Program-made: the position numbers and the translations under genes | Origin: Reticulascus tulasneorum | Lineage: Eukaryota; Ascomycota; Sordariomycetes; Glomerellales; Reticulascaceae | DNA length: 64,000 bases | NCBI GenBank assembly: GCA_001557505.1 | Contig: LSAX01000010.1 | Span: 1,798,001 to 1,862,000, forward strand | Direction: 5' to 3' | Shown here: positions 48,901 to 58,877 of the stretch, one piece after another | Position numbering within the stretch: the first letter of the stretch is position 1 | Layout: the number at the start of each line of letters is the position of its first letter | Notes under the pieces: model-generated | Databases searched by the model: none | What the model saw: only the letters and a program-made list of their open reading frames with translations | Told to the model about the DNA's origin: nothing

Positions 48901-51623
48901 ATGTCGTCCGAAGCGGCTCAAGCCGACTGTTCGCTGCCTGGTGATCCAGCCTCTGAACCTCTGGCATGCGTCAGTTGCCGTTCACGAAAATTGAAATGTG
49001 ATCGGGTAAAGCCAGCTTGTGGTCGTTGCTCGAAAATCAGCGCAGAATGTGTGTTTCCCGAGTCAAGAAGAAAACCAGCCTTCAAGCGAAGGAATGTGAA
49101 GGAGCTGGAGGAAAGGCTAGGTACGATTCACCTGCCCCTCCCGTCAAGATTTTATTGTTCACAAGGTCTACAGCTCAGGTAGAGGGTCTTCTCAAAGAAA
49201 ATGCCATGCCATCATCTGGTACACAGCTGAATGGCAGCCTGGAGGGTCAGGTCAACATTGGCCTAGTCGACTTTACCGTTGACATGGAAACGGTAATGGC
49301 AATGGAAGCTGGGCTACACGAGAATACCACGATGCCTTCAGCGGTACCGGCGTGGGTACCGGACACTTCGTCTCATGAAAGTCAATTTAATGAGTCCGCG
49401 AGTTTCTCTGGTGAGCTCATAGAGCTCGGGCTTTCCGAAAGTCTGCCGCCAATGGACCTCATGGAAGAGCTGTATGCGAACCACCTGCCCCCGAGACTGA
49501 GAGCTGCAAGTACTGACCTCGCCAGTAACGGTATCTTCTTCCAACGCCAGTACCATTCCATCCCCATCATTCATGTGGGTCGCTACACGCAAGCGTTCTA
49601 TTCCGCACCACATAAACGCCCACCAATGTGCTTGCAGTATGCCATTTGGGCAATGGCATCAAACGGACATGAGAAGTATGGGTCCTATCATGATGTGTTT
49701 TACAGTAGGGCTCGGCAATATGCCCAAGCGGATGAAATGAAGGTAAGTTGGACGCTTCCAATGGGGTCTTGATGCTCATCAAGATAGGGCTATGGAGAGC
49801 ACTTTCTGTCTGTTGCCCACGCCCAGGCCTGGGCATTGATAGCCACCAACGAGGCTCGGTGCATGTACTTTACTAGGGCCGCCTTGAGTGGTGCGAAGTC
49901 TGTTCGGCTTGTGGAAATGATGGGCCTTCACCGCCTCGATGGGCCAGCTTACGAGATGGCTCCGACTCTGGGCCCGGCCACTTGTTGGACCGATTTAGAA
50001 GAACGGCGGAGGACCTTCTGGGGCGTATATTGCATCGACGTTCATACGAGTATCTCAACGGGATGGCCAGCACTGATCGATCCAAACGAGGTGAGTTTAC
50101 ACTCTCCGTAATACTCCAGCGTCGACTAAAATTATTTCAAATTATAGATTAGCACCCATCTCCCGTCCTCTGAAGAAGCATTCAGTCAGGGGAATCCAGA
50201 AGAGGCAACAACAATAGAGGAGACCTTCAAAGGTTCGTCCTACTCAACTTTCGCCGGAACGATCATCATCTGTTACCTGTTCAACCGGGTTCTCAAACAT
50301 GTCCATCGAGCGAAGCCTGATGATCGACCGGAGGATTTCGAGTACGGCGAGTTTTGGACCAGACACCGCGAGCTGGACAACACCATTTCTAGTACATTTA
50401 TGTTCTTGCCTGAGCGGTTTCGCTTGCCGAAGAACCTTCGTGATCCAACGGCGGTCCACACCAATCTCAACTTACACGCGTCTGTCATCTGTATACACCA
50501 TGCTGCTATGGACAAGATCAATCAACACAAGTTACCCGAAAGCCTGAGGGTCGTGTGTTTGAATAGATTGAGAACTGCGGCCGAGGAGGTTGCCAACATC
50601 ATGAGGTTAACGAGCCACCTCACAGCGACATATGTAGGTGCACATATTAGGTCTCTGCTCGAGCAGTTAGCTGACTAAATTCCACTGCAGAGAAGCCCGC
50701 TGGTTGCGCTTTCCATGTACTGCGCTATCTCTGTGTATACGTCCATAGCGAAAGACAAGCCAGAGGACATGTCGAGTACAGACATAAACAACATTGAACT
50801 CATAGTTCGGGCCATGGAGGCGGTTGCCCGCGAGCATCGCATTACCCAATCATTCCTAAACCAAGTGTTTATGGACATCAAGAATAACGGGCTCGAGTCA
50901 ATCATAAGATTACCGAATATAAATCGTCACCAACTCGTGTACAACCCGATATGCACGAGCATCCCCCTTCTGGCAAGAAGTTCGATCTCCAGACACACAG
51001 AGATCCAACCTCCGTTACCTGGGCGACTACCACTCGACAAACCTATTGGATCGCTAGGACGCGTGTCTTACAGTGATAATTTGGGCTGTGGCACAATCCT
51101 GTCCTCGGTAGTCGATGACACAACTGGGAACAAAAGGAAACGCATGGCCACGCCAGATCAGGCCGTGCGGACACCAGGATCCCTTATTGATGATCAACGA
51201 CCCCATGATTCGATTCGCTCAGCAAATGCAGGGGGAGGCAAACCGGCTGCCGGGAAGCCATTTGGTTCTGCGATACTTCGTGCAAGTGGCGTGATGGCCA
51301 CCCCAAATGCGCCTCCAGTAAATATCCCGTACAGGTCGTGGCCATCGCCAAATTCGGCATCGCAGACTCAGTCGGGGAGCTCCAGGACTACGCCTGGGAC
51401 CGGGTTAGAAACAACGCCAGAAGACGAGTCCAGTGTTCCGGCCACGTCCCATACACAACCTTCGATGTCAGAATGGGGTTCAGCTGACCCAGGCCTTTAC
51501 GCCCAGTACGCCACTCCGATTGCGAATTTCGATTTCGACGCGTCGCCCACCGTTGATCCGTGGAACCTAATGAACAATGTTGACGACTTAACGTGGCACG
51601 ATGGCGACCGTGGGCATGTTTAA
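48901..51623 (+). CDS. Zn2Cys6 fungal-specific transcription factor
   Basis: Five exons (48901-49120, 49174-49742, 49827-50090, 50148-50633, 50691-51623) give 823 aa with closed phases. The zinc cluster is near the N terminus: Cys23, 26, 33, 40, 43 and 50 (spacing 2-6-6-2-6), followed by a basic stretch (KPAFKRRNVKELEERL) and a dimerisation helix joined across intron 1 (LAQVEGLLKEN). The fungal_trans regulatory domain covers about 180-470: LPPRLRAA, KRPPMCLQYAIWAMAS, QAWALIATNEARCMYF..., LEERRRTFWGVYCIDVHTSI and STGWPALIDPNEIS. The last 250 residues are Ser/Thr/Pro-rich and probably disordered, ending with an acidic, Trp-containing segment (PWNLMNNVDDLTWHD) that may activate transcription. 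It is the first of three co-oriented genes, followed by a dioxygenase and a PrpF-like isomerase, and could be their local regulator. Confidence 0.92.
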
Positions 51624-52068
51624 ATTAGAATGAGGGGTGGGGGAGCTAAAGGCTTTTCGGAGGCTTCGAAGCCAGAGAAATGACCGAATAAGTTCCCCGA
51701 GTTTGATTTCAAGAGTAAGGGAAACGGTCATTTAAGAGTCATGATATCCAACAAACAGCTTTTGTACAACAGTGGGGAGGTTCCGGGTAGTTTGGACGAA
51801 AACGCACCTCAATACAATATACCACGTCCGTCTTAATCGACTCCACGTTCCAAACGCTTTTGGAGTGATCAAACATAGCAGAAAGACTCCAATGGCCAAA
51901 GGGCCAATACTTTGAAGGGGGAATGCTACGCTGCAGCACAGTTTAAAATGTCAATTAGCACGGCCATCAGCGATGACGAAGCTTTTGTTGGTAAAGTTTA
52001 AACTGGCGTCTGATTACGATGCTTCCGTATTCTGGAGATACTTACTCATAGAGCAGCAGTGAATCCCA
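51624..52068. other. Intergenic, regulator to dioxygenase gene
   Basis: 445 bp with the 3' UTR of the Zn2Cys6 gene and the promoter of the dioxygenase gene. TTTAAACT occurs at about 51997 and GTTTAAAA at about 51938; no clear TATA box. Confidence 0.45.
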
Positions 52069-52967
52069 ATGTTTTCTTATATCTTCGGTTTCCTTGCAGT
52101 TCTTGCCGTCTTCTACAATCCCATAAGCAAATTGTTTCTTCCATCTCAGACCGTCTCCCGGTCGTCCCGACCTCAGCTCAACGAGTCTCTCCTGGCAATA
52201 GACTCGCCGAACCAAACGGCGTTACTATGTCCACCAGATGCTTACTCGATACATATTCTATCTAGAGAGCCCCTTGTTGTATACATAGAGAACTTTCTGT
52301 CGTCCGAGGATAGGTCTCACCTCCTGGAAATAAGGTGAGTTCCCCTTTTCGCCGTGCGTGGCACAGGCTCACCTACTCCTGCAGCAATCCCCTGTTTGAA
52401 CCATCGACGGTCACAGACGATGGTGGCTCCGCCCGCCTGGATGTTACGGTCCGTGAGTCTGAGGTAGCTCTTATCCCTCGCACAGAAACAGTGCGTTGCA
52501 TTGAAGCGAGAGCGCGAGGCCTGCAGGGTTGGAAGAATGAGGTATGGGTTGAGCGCCTCCGTACCCAGCGGTACGTAGCTGGAGGCCATTACAGCCATCA
52601 CTTCGACTGGAGCTCGAACATGGGAGGCTGGGGGCGTGTGTGCAGCTTCATGGTTTGGGTCGATGCTAACGAGGGCCTCGAGGGCGGGGGGACGGAATTT
52701 CCACTGCTCAGCTTTCAGGGGGACAGAGAGAAGTGGTGTCGGCTACTGGAGTGCAGATCTGACGCTGATGGGAACAAGATAGAGCATGATGGATCTGCAG
52801 ACGAGCCTGCTGGTGTGGTCTTCAGACCGGTGCCTGGCAATGCGGTATTTTGGGAGAACTTTCGTTCAGACGGAAGGGGTTATGAGGAGACATGGCATGC
52901 TGGGCTCCCTGTCACGAAAGGAGTCAAGATTGGGCTCAACATCTGGAGCTGGGGGAGGATCGAATGA
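52069..52967 (+). CDS. Prolyl 4-hydroxylase-like 2OG-Fe(II) dioxygenase, membrane-anchored
   Basis: Exons 52069-52334 and 52385-52967 (50-nt intron) give 282 aa. Residues 1-25 (MFSYIFGFLAVLAVFYNPIS) form a signal anchor, so the catalytic domain should face the ER lumen. The P4H-like core shows REPLVVYIENFLSSEDRSHL, RTETVRCIEARARGLQGW, and the iron site His161-x-Asp163 (HYSHHFDW) with distal His260 (WHAGLPVTKG) and the 2-oxoglutarate-binding Lys270 ten residues later. The insertion GGTEFPLL and the GNAVFWENF strand are normal for the family. Substrate unknown: fungal members of this kind occur both as protein prolyl hydroxylases and in small-molecule gene clusters. It lies 445 bp after the Zn2Cys6 gene and 731 bp before the PrpF-like gene, all on one strand. 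Confidence 0.9.
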
Positions 52968-53698
52968 AGCACATCTGATTCGACGTTTCTGAAGACTCCT
53001 GCATGGCGGTGGCTTCGAAATCAGAGCTATTCCCATCCACATCTATAGTGATTAGTCAACGTCCACGGACAAAGCAAGTCGGGTCGATATTTGATGTGTC
53101 ATTCTTGGTGGCTGAACAGATTCAGAAACATTTCCCAACGCGAAGCCCCTGGCTACCTCTGCTACTGGGGTAAACTCATGTTCCACTGAGGTGTTATCTG
53201 AGGTTCTGGCTAATTGACTCTCGTCGAGACGCAAAGAATCCCTGTCCCATGACGCCCTCCCATCTTCATATCCTTCTGAAGCGATCCATAAGGCGCCAAA
53301 TCAGGGGGGTTGCAGCTGACTTGTGGAAAGGTCCATGATTTAAAGGTCTAGACTGGTAGGCCCCCATCAAGGTCGGGCAGAAGTTCCCGACACAAAGGTG
53401 CAAACGTAAGCTGACCGGACTTGCTGGGAGATGCCCTTCGCCCTAAAGGACCGGATTCGTGGCCCAACCCACCTCAGCGTGTAGATCAGCGCTGCAGAGC
53501 GGCTACGCGCTGTTCGGCCGTGGGATATATCCCTGCCGATCGGCCCTAATTTACAGGGAGTTACGGGGCCGTCATCGCGCGTTGCCCCCTGGGATTTAAC
53601 CCCCAATCCATAATGCATTCCAAATTAAAGTTCAAATATCTCTTCCCACCGTCTGACATTCAAATCACGAGCCAACAGCATGCATCCTTGGCCACAGC
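52968..53698. other. Intergenic, dioxygenase to PrpF-like gene
   Basis: 731 bp without a recognised gene. The last 130 bp are A/T-richer and contain CAAAT/AAATTAAAG words before the next start. No structured element is visible. Confidence 0.45.
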
Positions 53699-54952
53699 AT
53701 GGCCCCCATACCCCAGACCTGCCTAGCCGGTGCTCGTGGGTTGCTTCCTATTAGACAGTTTCTTCTTAATGGGCGCGCTACAGAGGGTAGGGCTGGACCA
53801 TGTGCAGCTAGGAGGAGACAGTTTGGGGGCTCACATCATCCCTCGCACGCGAAGCAGAGGAGCTTCCCCGCCATCTTTGTCCGTGGCGGTACATCTAACG
53901 GGTTGATTGTTCATCGGCACGACCTACCTCCTGAGAATGACTGGCATTCCGTCCTGCCGGCGGCCATGGGATCACCTGATCCATATGGTCGGCAGCTGGA
54001 CGGGATGGGATCGGGGGTCTCGTCCACATCCAAGATCGTCGTCTTATCGCCGCCATCCCGTCCGGATGTCGATGTAGATTACACGTTTGTTCAGGTTGGC
54101 ATCAAAGATGGCGCGCTCGACATGGCTGGAAACTGTGGCAACATGTCGTCTGCCGTGGGTCCCATGGCCCTAGACGAGGGCCTGGTGTCCACGCCTCAGA
54201 TTACGGACCACGGGACTGGCCGGACGGCTTCAATCCGGATCTTCAATACGAACACTTCAAAGGTCATCCTCTCCAACTTTGAAGTCACTGGCAGCCCTCC
54301 GAAGTACCTCCCTAGCGGTGACTATGTCATGGACGGTGTCCACGCAACTAGCTCCAGGATCACCTTAAGCTTTCTTGATCCAGCAGGAGCAAAGACCGGA
54401 AAGGCTCTTCCTACTGGGAATCCCACTGACCGGTTGTTTCTATCTGATGGGAGTGCAATATCCGCTTCCCTTGTCGATGTTGGAAATCCAGGAGTCTTCA
54501 TCCGAGCCACTGATTTGGATATATCTAACGCTGAACATCTTACACCTGCAATCATTGAGGCAAATGCGTCACTTAAATGCCATCTTGAAGACATTCGAAG
54601 AGCCGGGGCATTGGCCATGGGGTTGGATCCTAACATTGAAAGCGTGCCTAAAATCGTGCTCTTGTTCTCGGATAGCGTGTCAGTAGATGCGGATATACGA
54701 TGCGTAGCCATGTCGATGGGACAGGCTCACAAAGCTGTACCATTGACGCTGGCTTTATGTTTAGGCGCAGCGTGCCAGATGCCTGGGAGCATCGCGGCGG
54801 GACTGACTGGACAGCGTAAAGGAGATGTCATCGTGATCGAGCACCCCAGTGGCAAGGTCGATATCGGGACAATAGTCAAGGACGGGAGGATTGTCTCGGC
54901 GGATCTGCATAGGACCGCACGAGTCCTCATGAAAGGAAATGTCTTCTACTGA
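53699..54952 (+). CDS. PrpF-like aconitate/methylitaconate isomerase family protein
   Basis: A single exon of 417 aa. From residue 56 the chain follows the PrpF fold (diaminopimelate-epimerase-like): FPAIFVRGGTSNGLIV, GSPDPYGRQLDGMGSGVSSTSK and ALDMAGNCGNMSSAVG. The two residues linked to catalysis in the family are present, Lys112 in STSK and Cys146 in GNCGN. Bacterial PrpF assists AcnD in the 2-methylcitrate cycle by isomerising a trans-aconitate-type intermediate. Residues 1-55 are Arg-rich with a single acidic residue (Glu29) and could be a mitochondrial presequence, which would fit propionate/methylcitrate metabolism. No 2-methylcitrate genes lie nearby; the neighbours are a regulator and a dioxygenase, so a role in a small specialised pathway is equally possible. 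Start: first ATG in the frame. Confidence 0.88.
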   Translation: MAPIPQTCLAGARGLLPIRQFLLNGRATEGRAGPCAARRRQFGGSHHPSHAKQRSFPAIFVRGGTSNGLIVHRHDLPPENDWHSVLPAAMGSPDPYGRQLDGMGSGVSSTSKIVVLSPPSRPDVDVDYTFVQVGIKDGALDMAGNCGNMSSAVGPMALDEGLVSTPQITDHGTGRTASIRIFNTNTSKVILSNFEVTGSPPKYLPSGDYVMDGVHATSSRITLSFLDPAGAKTGKALPTGNPTDRLFLSDGSAISASLVDVGNPGVFIRATDLDISNAEHLTPAIIEANASLKCHLEDIRRAGALAMGLDPNIESVPKIVLLFSDSVSVDADIRCVAMSMGQAHKAVPLTLALCLGAACQMPGSIAAGLTGQRKGDVIVIEHPSGKVDIGTIVKDGRIVSADLHRTARVLMKGNVFY

Positions 54953-56349
54953 CATTAGGGTCGGAGGCAAACATCGCAATTCCATCGGATATAACAGAGG
55001 GTTAATTCATTGCTAGTCCCGGACCGAATGCACAGTCTCCGGCACTATCGGGATGTCGTGACTCTGCCGACCAAGCCGGAGCTATGTAACATGCCCAAGC
55101 TGCGTTTCAGGCATTCCCAATTCTTGACGCTTCTGATCATAAACGAAACGAAACTGCATGTAGTTCGTTCTAGAGCAGGATCAACTGCATCCTCGTGCCA
55201 AGATATCTAGGCACCGCTAATCAACCCAATCACATTGGCACACATGCATCAATCGTCGTCACAATGGGCAGACTCTCGGCTCGTTTCTGACAGTCAGCCA
55301 CATATTAGCTTCGTCGCTTGCATCGGCCATGGCCGAGATTTTCAAGAATTCGGGCCAAATTGCTTCTGACGGCGCATATTGCCCTGCCCCCCAGTTGCTG
55401 ACGTGAGAATCTTATTATTAGCCGCAACGGCCAAGCATTTTCCTTCGACAACGCCGCACGAGTGGGCAATATTTGAAAGCCGACTGCGTTCGCCGCTAAC
55501 GTCCCCTTGCGATGTGGATGCAACCTCTTGGGCTTTCGTAAGTACCTTAGCATATGCACACCTGCCTGTTATACCAGCTGCTTAATGGCCAGTTCAGGTT
55601 CGCTCTGCTCTATCTATCGCTGGTGTGTCGGCCGCTTGAGCCCGGGTTAGGGATCCCCTTGCCCGGCTGATTACTCTCGCCCGCGAGAGAGAGCCTCTCC
55701 TTATCCCCTTGTATGGCGGTCAGTGAGAATAGACAGCGAGCTCATTCTTTATATTATGCATGGTCAGAAGCCACCGCTGCTCAGACCGCTGGTGGCTTTG
55801 TGTCAAAACATCAATCACCTCACCTCGACTGCCCAAATCCATAGAGATCTGCGAGATGCAACCTGCGATGTCCATTTCAGCATCGCAAAACCTCTTACGC
55901 ACTAACCAACCCATTGTTGATACGTACAAGCAGTCAATTTCCCCAGATAATCATTGATCCCACGGCCAGGCTATCTATAATTACGGACCTTGCACTGGGA
56001 TTTAACCCCCAAATCTCACCCATTTCCTCATTGGGAAGTGTTGCCGTTTTGGGTATAGCGGACGATCATCCCCTGTTCACACCTCCCCGCAGCCCTCTTC
56101 CATCACAGCTTCTAGCCTTATAACGGCTTTCAGCCCTGCTGTCCCGGCGGTTTGGATGCCAGACTTGTATTTCCTAGACTGTTGACCATTTTGGCATTAC
56201 TTCCATAAAGGGAGCTTTGCATCCGCATCTCGTCAGCCATCTTGTCTTATTCGTTCGTCAAGAAGATCTGACGGGGCCTACGACATACTGCATTCGTCTT
56301 ACGTATTCTGATCTAAACGAGCACCCAGACCGCCATTATACTTCTCGCC
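54953..56349. other. Intergenic, nothing recognised
   Basis: 1.4 kb between two plus-strand genes. No frame over 90 aa has family-like content. Its right end (56190-56349) looks like an ordinary C/T-rich leader before the next start. Confidence 0.5.
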
Positions 56350-58329
56350 ATGGATCACTTCAACTCGACCGTTCATAACGGTGCACTTGTCTCCACGAGA
56401 CGAGGGCTGCAAGTATCCAAGACGAAGCACCACGGCACCCGCTTCGTGAACGCGGTCGCCGCGCCTGGCCAGAAGACAAAGGAACGACGCGATGAGCTCA
56501 CTAACGTGGACTTGTCGAAGCCGCTGGAGCGGCGATTCAAATTTGTGTCGAAACCCAGGGAACCCCGGAAAGCTGCCACCAAAGTTCGGGGGAAAGCTGG
56601 TGTCCTGCTGTTGAAGGATGAAGAAGATCAGAAGCCCGCACGAAGACGGGAGATGTGGAGGCAGGACAGCGCATCATCGACTTCATCATCAGACTCGGTT
56701 GATCAGGCTCTTCTTCTCGCTGAAGATTTCAACGGACTGCCGGGCGTGACTAAGTGGAATGCAAAGCCCTGGAGAACGCACGGCTGGGGCTGGAACATGC
56801 CGGAGAATGGCCAAAGACTCGTCCACCTTTACTTCAACGTCGTTCCGAAGAAGATGTACCCATACGAAGAGCTCTTGTACTACAATCCTGCTCGGACAGC
56901 GTCGTTTTTCGAGAGGACGAACTGTAACCTGGTCACAATGCACTGCGTCGTCATGACTGCTATCCTCATCGAGACGCTCCTCAGCGGCGAACCATGCTCC
57001 GACGATCTGCTCAGCTACATCTCCAAAGTCTGTGCGATGGTGAACGGTAAGATCGAAGAGTCGAATGGCAAGATTGACACCTCAACGATCGAGTGCATTG
57101 TCGCCATGGCAGTATGTGGTGTAAGTGTCCTCGCGATTCCGTCACTTCCTAGCCCACCCCATCTAACTGCCGTCAAACCAGAGCTTTATTGGGCGTCATG
57201 ATCATTGGCATCTCCATATGAGCGGCCTGAAGAGTATCATCGAGATAAACGGTGGTCTGCAAAAGGAATGGGGTTACCTGCTCAACAAAATCCGAAGGTA
57301 AGTCTAGCTCGCTGGCTTGGAGTTCCAAATGGACTCCTATGGAATGGCATCGGCTGACCAACTCACAGAGGCGATGTGAAAGGAGCTGCTGTGATCGGGG
57401 CTCTGCCTTATCTCGAATACGTCAGATTTCATGAACCAGTGACCGATACCCTGCCTCTCCCCCTCCGTCGTCAACTCACAGAAGTCCTCAAATCGGTCTT
57501 GAGTCCCTGCAGTATCCAGGCCTGCGTTGTTGAATCAGTCACTTCGCTCGTCCTATTCGCTCATACCGTCAAGACTGCACTTGCTTCAGGGAAATCTCGG
57601 ATTCGCTTCGATCCTGCCTCGTTCATCGAGGAGTGGTATTATGTGGAGCACCAACTGATCCGTTATCCGGGGGCACTACGAGACGAGAAACGGCCGTTGC
57701 CACGAACAATCCTGACCAGAGTTGGAGACCCTCCGATGGCCATGACTAGTTTCGTGAATGCCGATCGGCTGCTCCGGCATTCGCCCCCGAAGAATGCTGT
57801 GCCGGCACCAGCAGACAATGTTCTCGAGCCAGCACTCCGCACCGCCTCTGTCCTCTATATCGAAACCATGATCCCCGATGACCCTCGGAGTGTGAACAGC
57901 TACGCCGTCCTGGTCACACTTCTCTCGAAATCCGTCCGCACGATTCTCGACCTTCTCCTCGAGCGGCAGGCAAATGTCGGCCTCGGTCTGGCGGTCGACA
58001 GCGACACGCATACCGACGGCCTACCGTCCTTCGAAGCACTGAAACCCGTCATGATCTGGGTCTGTCTGGTAGGGTACATTGTGGCGAAGATTGGGGACGG
58101 CGAGATTCAATTGACCGGCGACCAAAACGACCGTTCCTCGTATACCGGATGCCTCGCGTTGATCGTGGGGCCATCGCCCGAGTATGTCGACCGGCTCACA
58201 GACGCTGACTTGGTGATGTTTCGGCTGTTGGAGATGAAGGGACTACATATCAGGAATTCGGACGAGCGGCACTTGTTGAGGATGATGCTCATGGAACACA
58301 TCCTTGGAGAGACCGATGCGGCCTTGTAA
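56350..58329 (+). CDS. Fungal-specific transcription-factor-domain-like protein without zinc cluster
   Basis: Three exons (56350-57120, 57182-57297, 57369-58329) give 615 aa; introns of 61 and 71 nt close in phase. The N-terminal third is basic and Ser-rich (KERRDELTNVD, KARRREMW) and could be nuclear. From about residue 125 the chain is helical, with features of the Fungal_trans_2-type regulatory domain: KPWRTHGWGW, YPYEELLYYNPARTASFFER, IECIVAMAVCG, SFIGRHDHWHLHMSGLKSII and EINGGLQKEW. This arrangement (disordered basic head, no Zn2Cys6, Fungal_trans_2-like body) is common in large lineage-specific Pezizomycotina families. Function and DNA binding are not shown. It converges with HSP104. 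Confidence 0.85.
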
Positions 58330-58877
58330 GATGTGTAGGGGTGATCTGAAGTTTCTAGGCGCTTGGGACCACGGAATCACTTAAGGAGGAATGAATGCTT
58401 TTTAGCGAGCGATCTTTATCTTGAAGGTATATATTGGGCTATCAGTGGCGTATAATCAGAGGTAACGGGATCCATGTACTCGTAGATAGGAGTTGAACGA
58501 CTACCGTTAAAATAGCAGGACACATCCCCCGTGTATGAATCTATATATTCTTGTCAAAGGGCACCATTATACTATCCAACAATTATGCAAGTGCAGTACA
58601 GTAAATCACCAAAGCGAGCGCCTCATCTCGACCCATGGATCTGGACCTGACTATGATTTTAAAGTTCTATCTTTTTTGTACATTTGCAGTTCTAGTGACT
58701 AATTACCCAAAACCATTACATATCATCATCCAAATCATGCCGTTTGTTAAGCCCCCAACTCCATCTCTAAGCCAGAAACGGTCGTCTATCTCAAGACCAG
58801 TCTTTTTATCAGTCAGCCAAGTCCATGATTCGTTCTAGTCATCGTCGTCATCATAGCTCGTGAGGCATCCTGCGCCC
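58330..58877. other. Convergent 3' flanks of the regulator-like gene and HSP104
   Basis: 548 bp between two stop codons. A/T-rich around 58640-58700. Nothing else is recognised. Confidence 0.45.
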
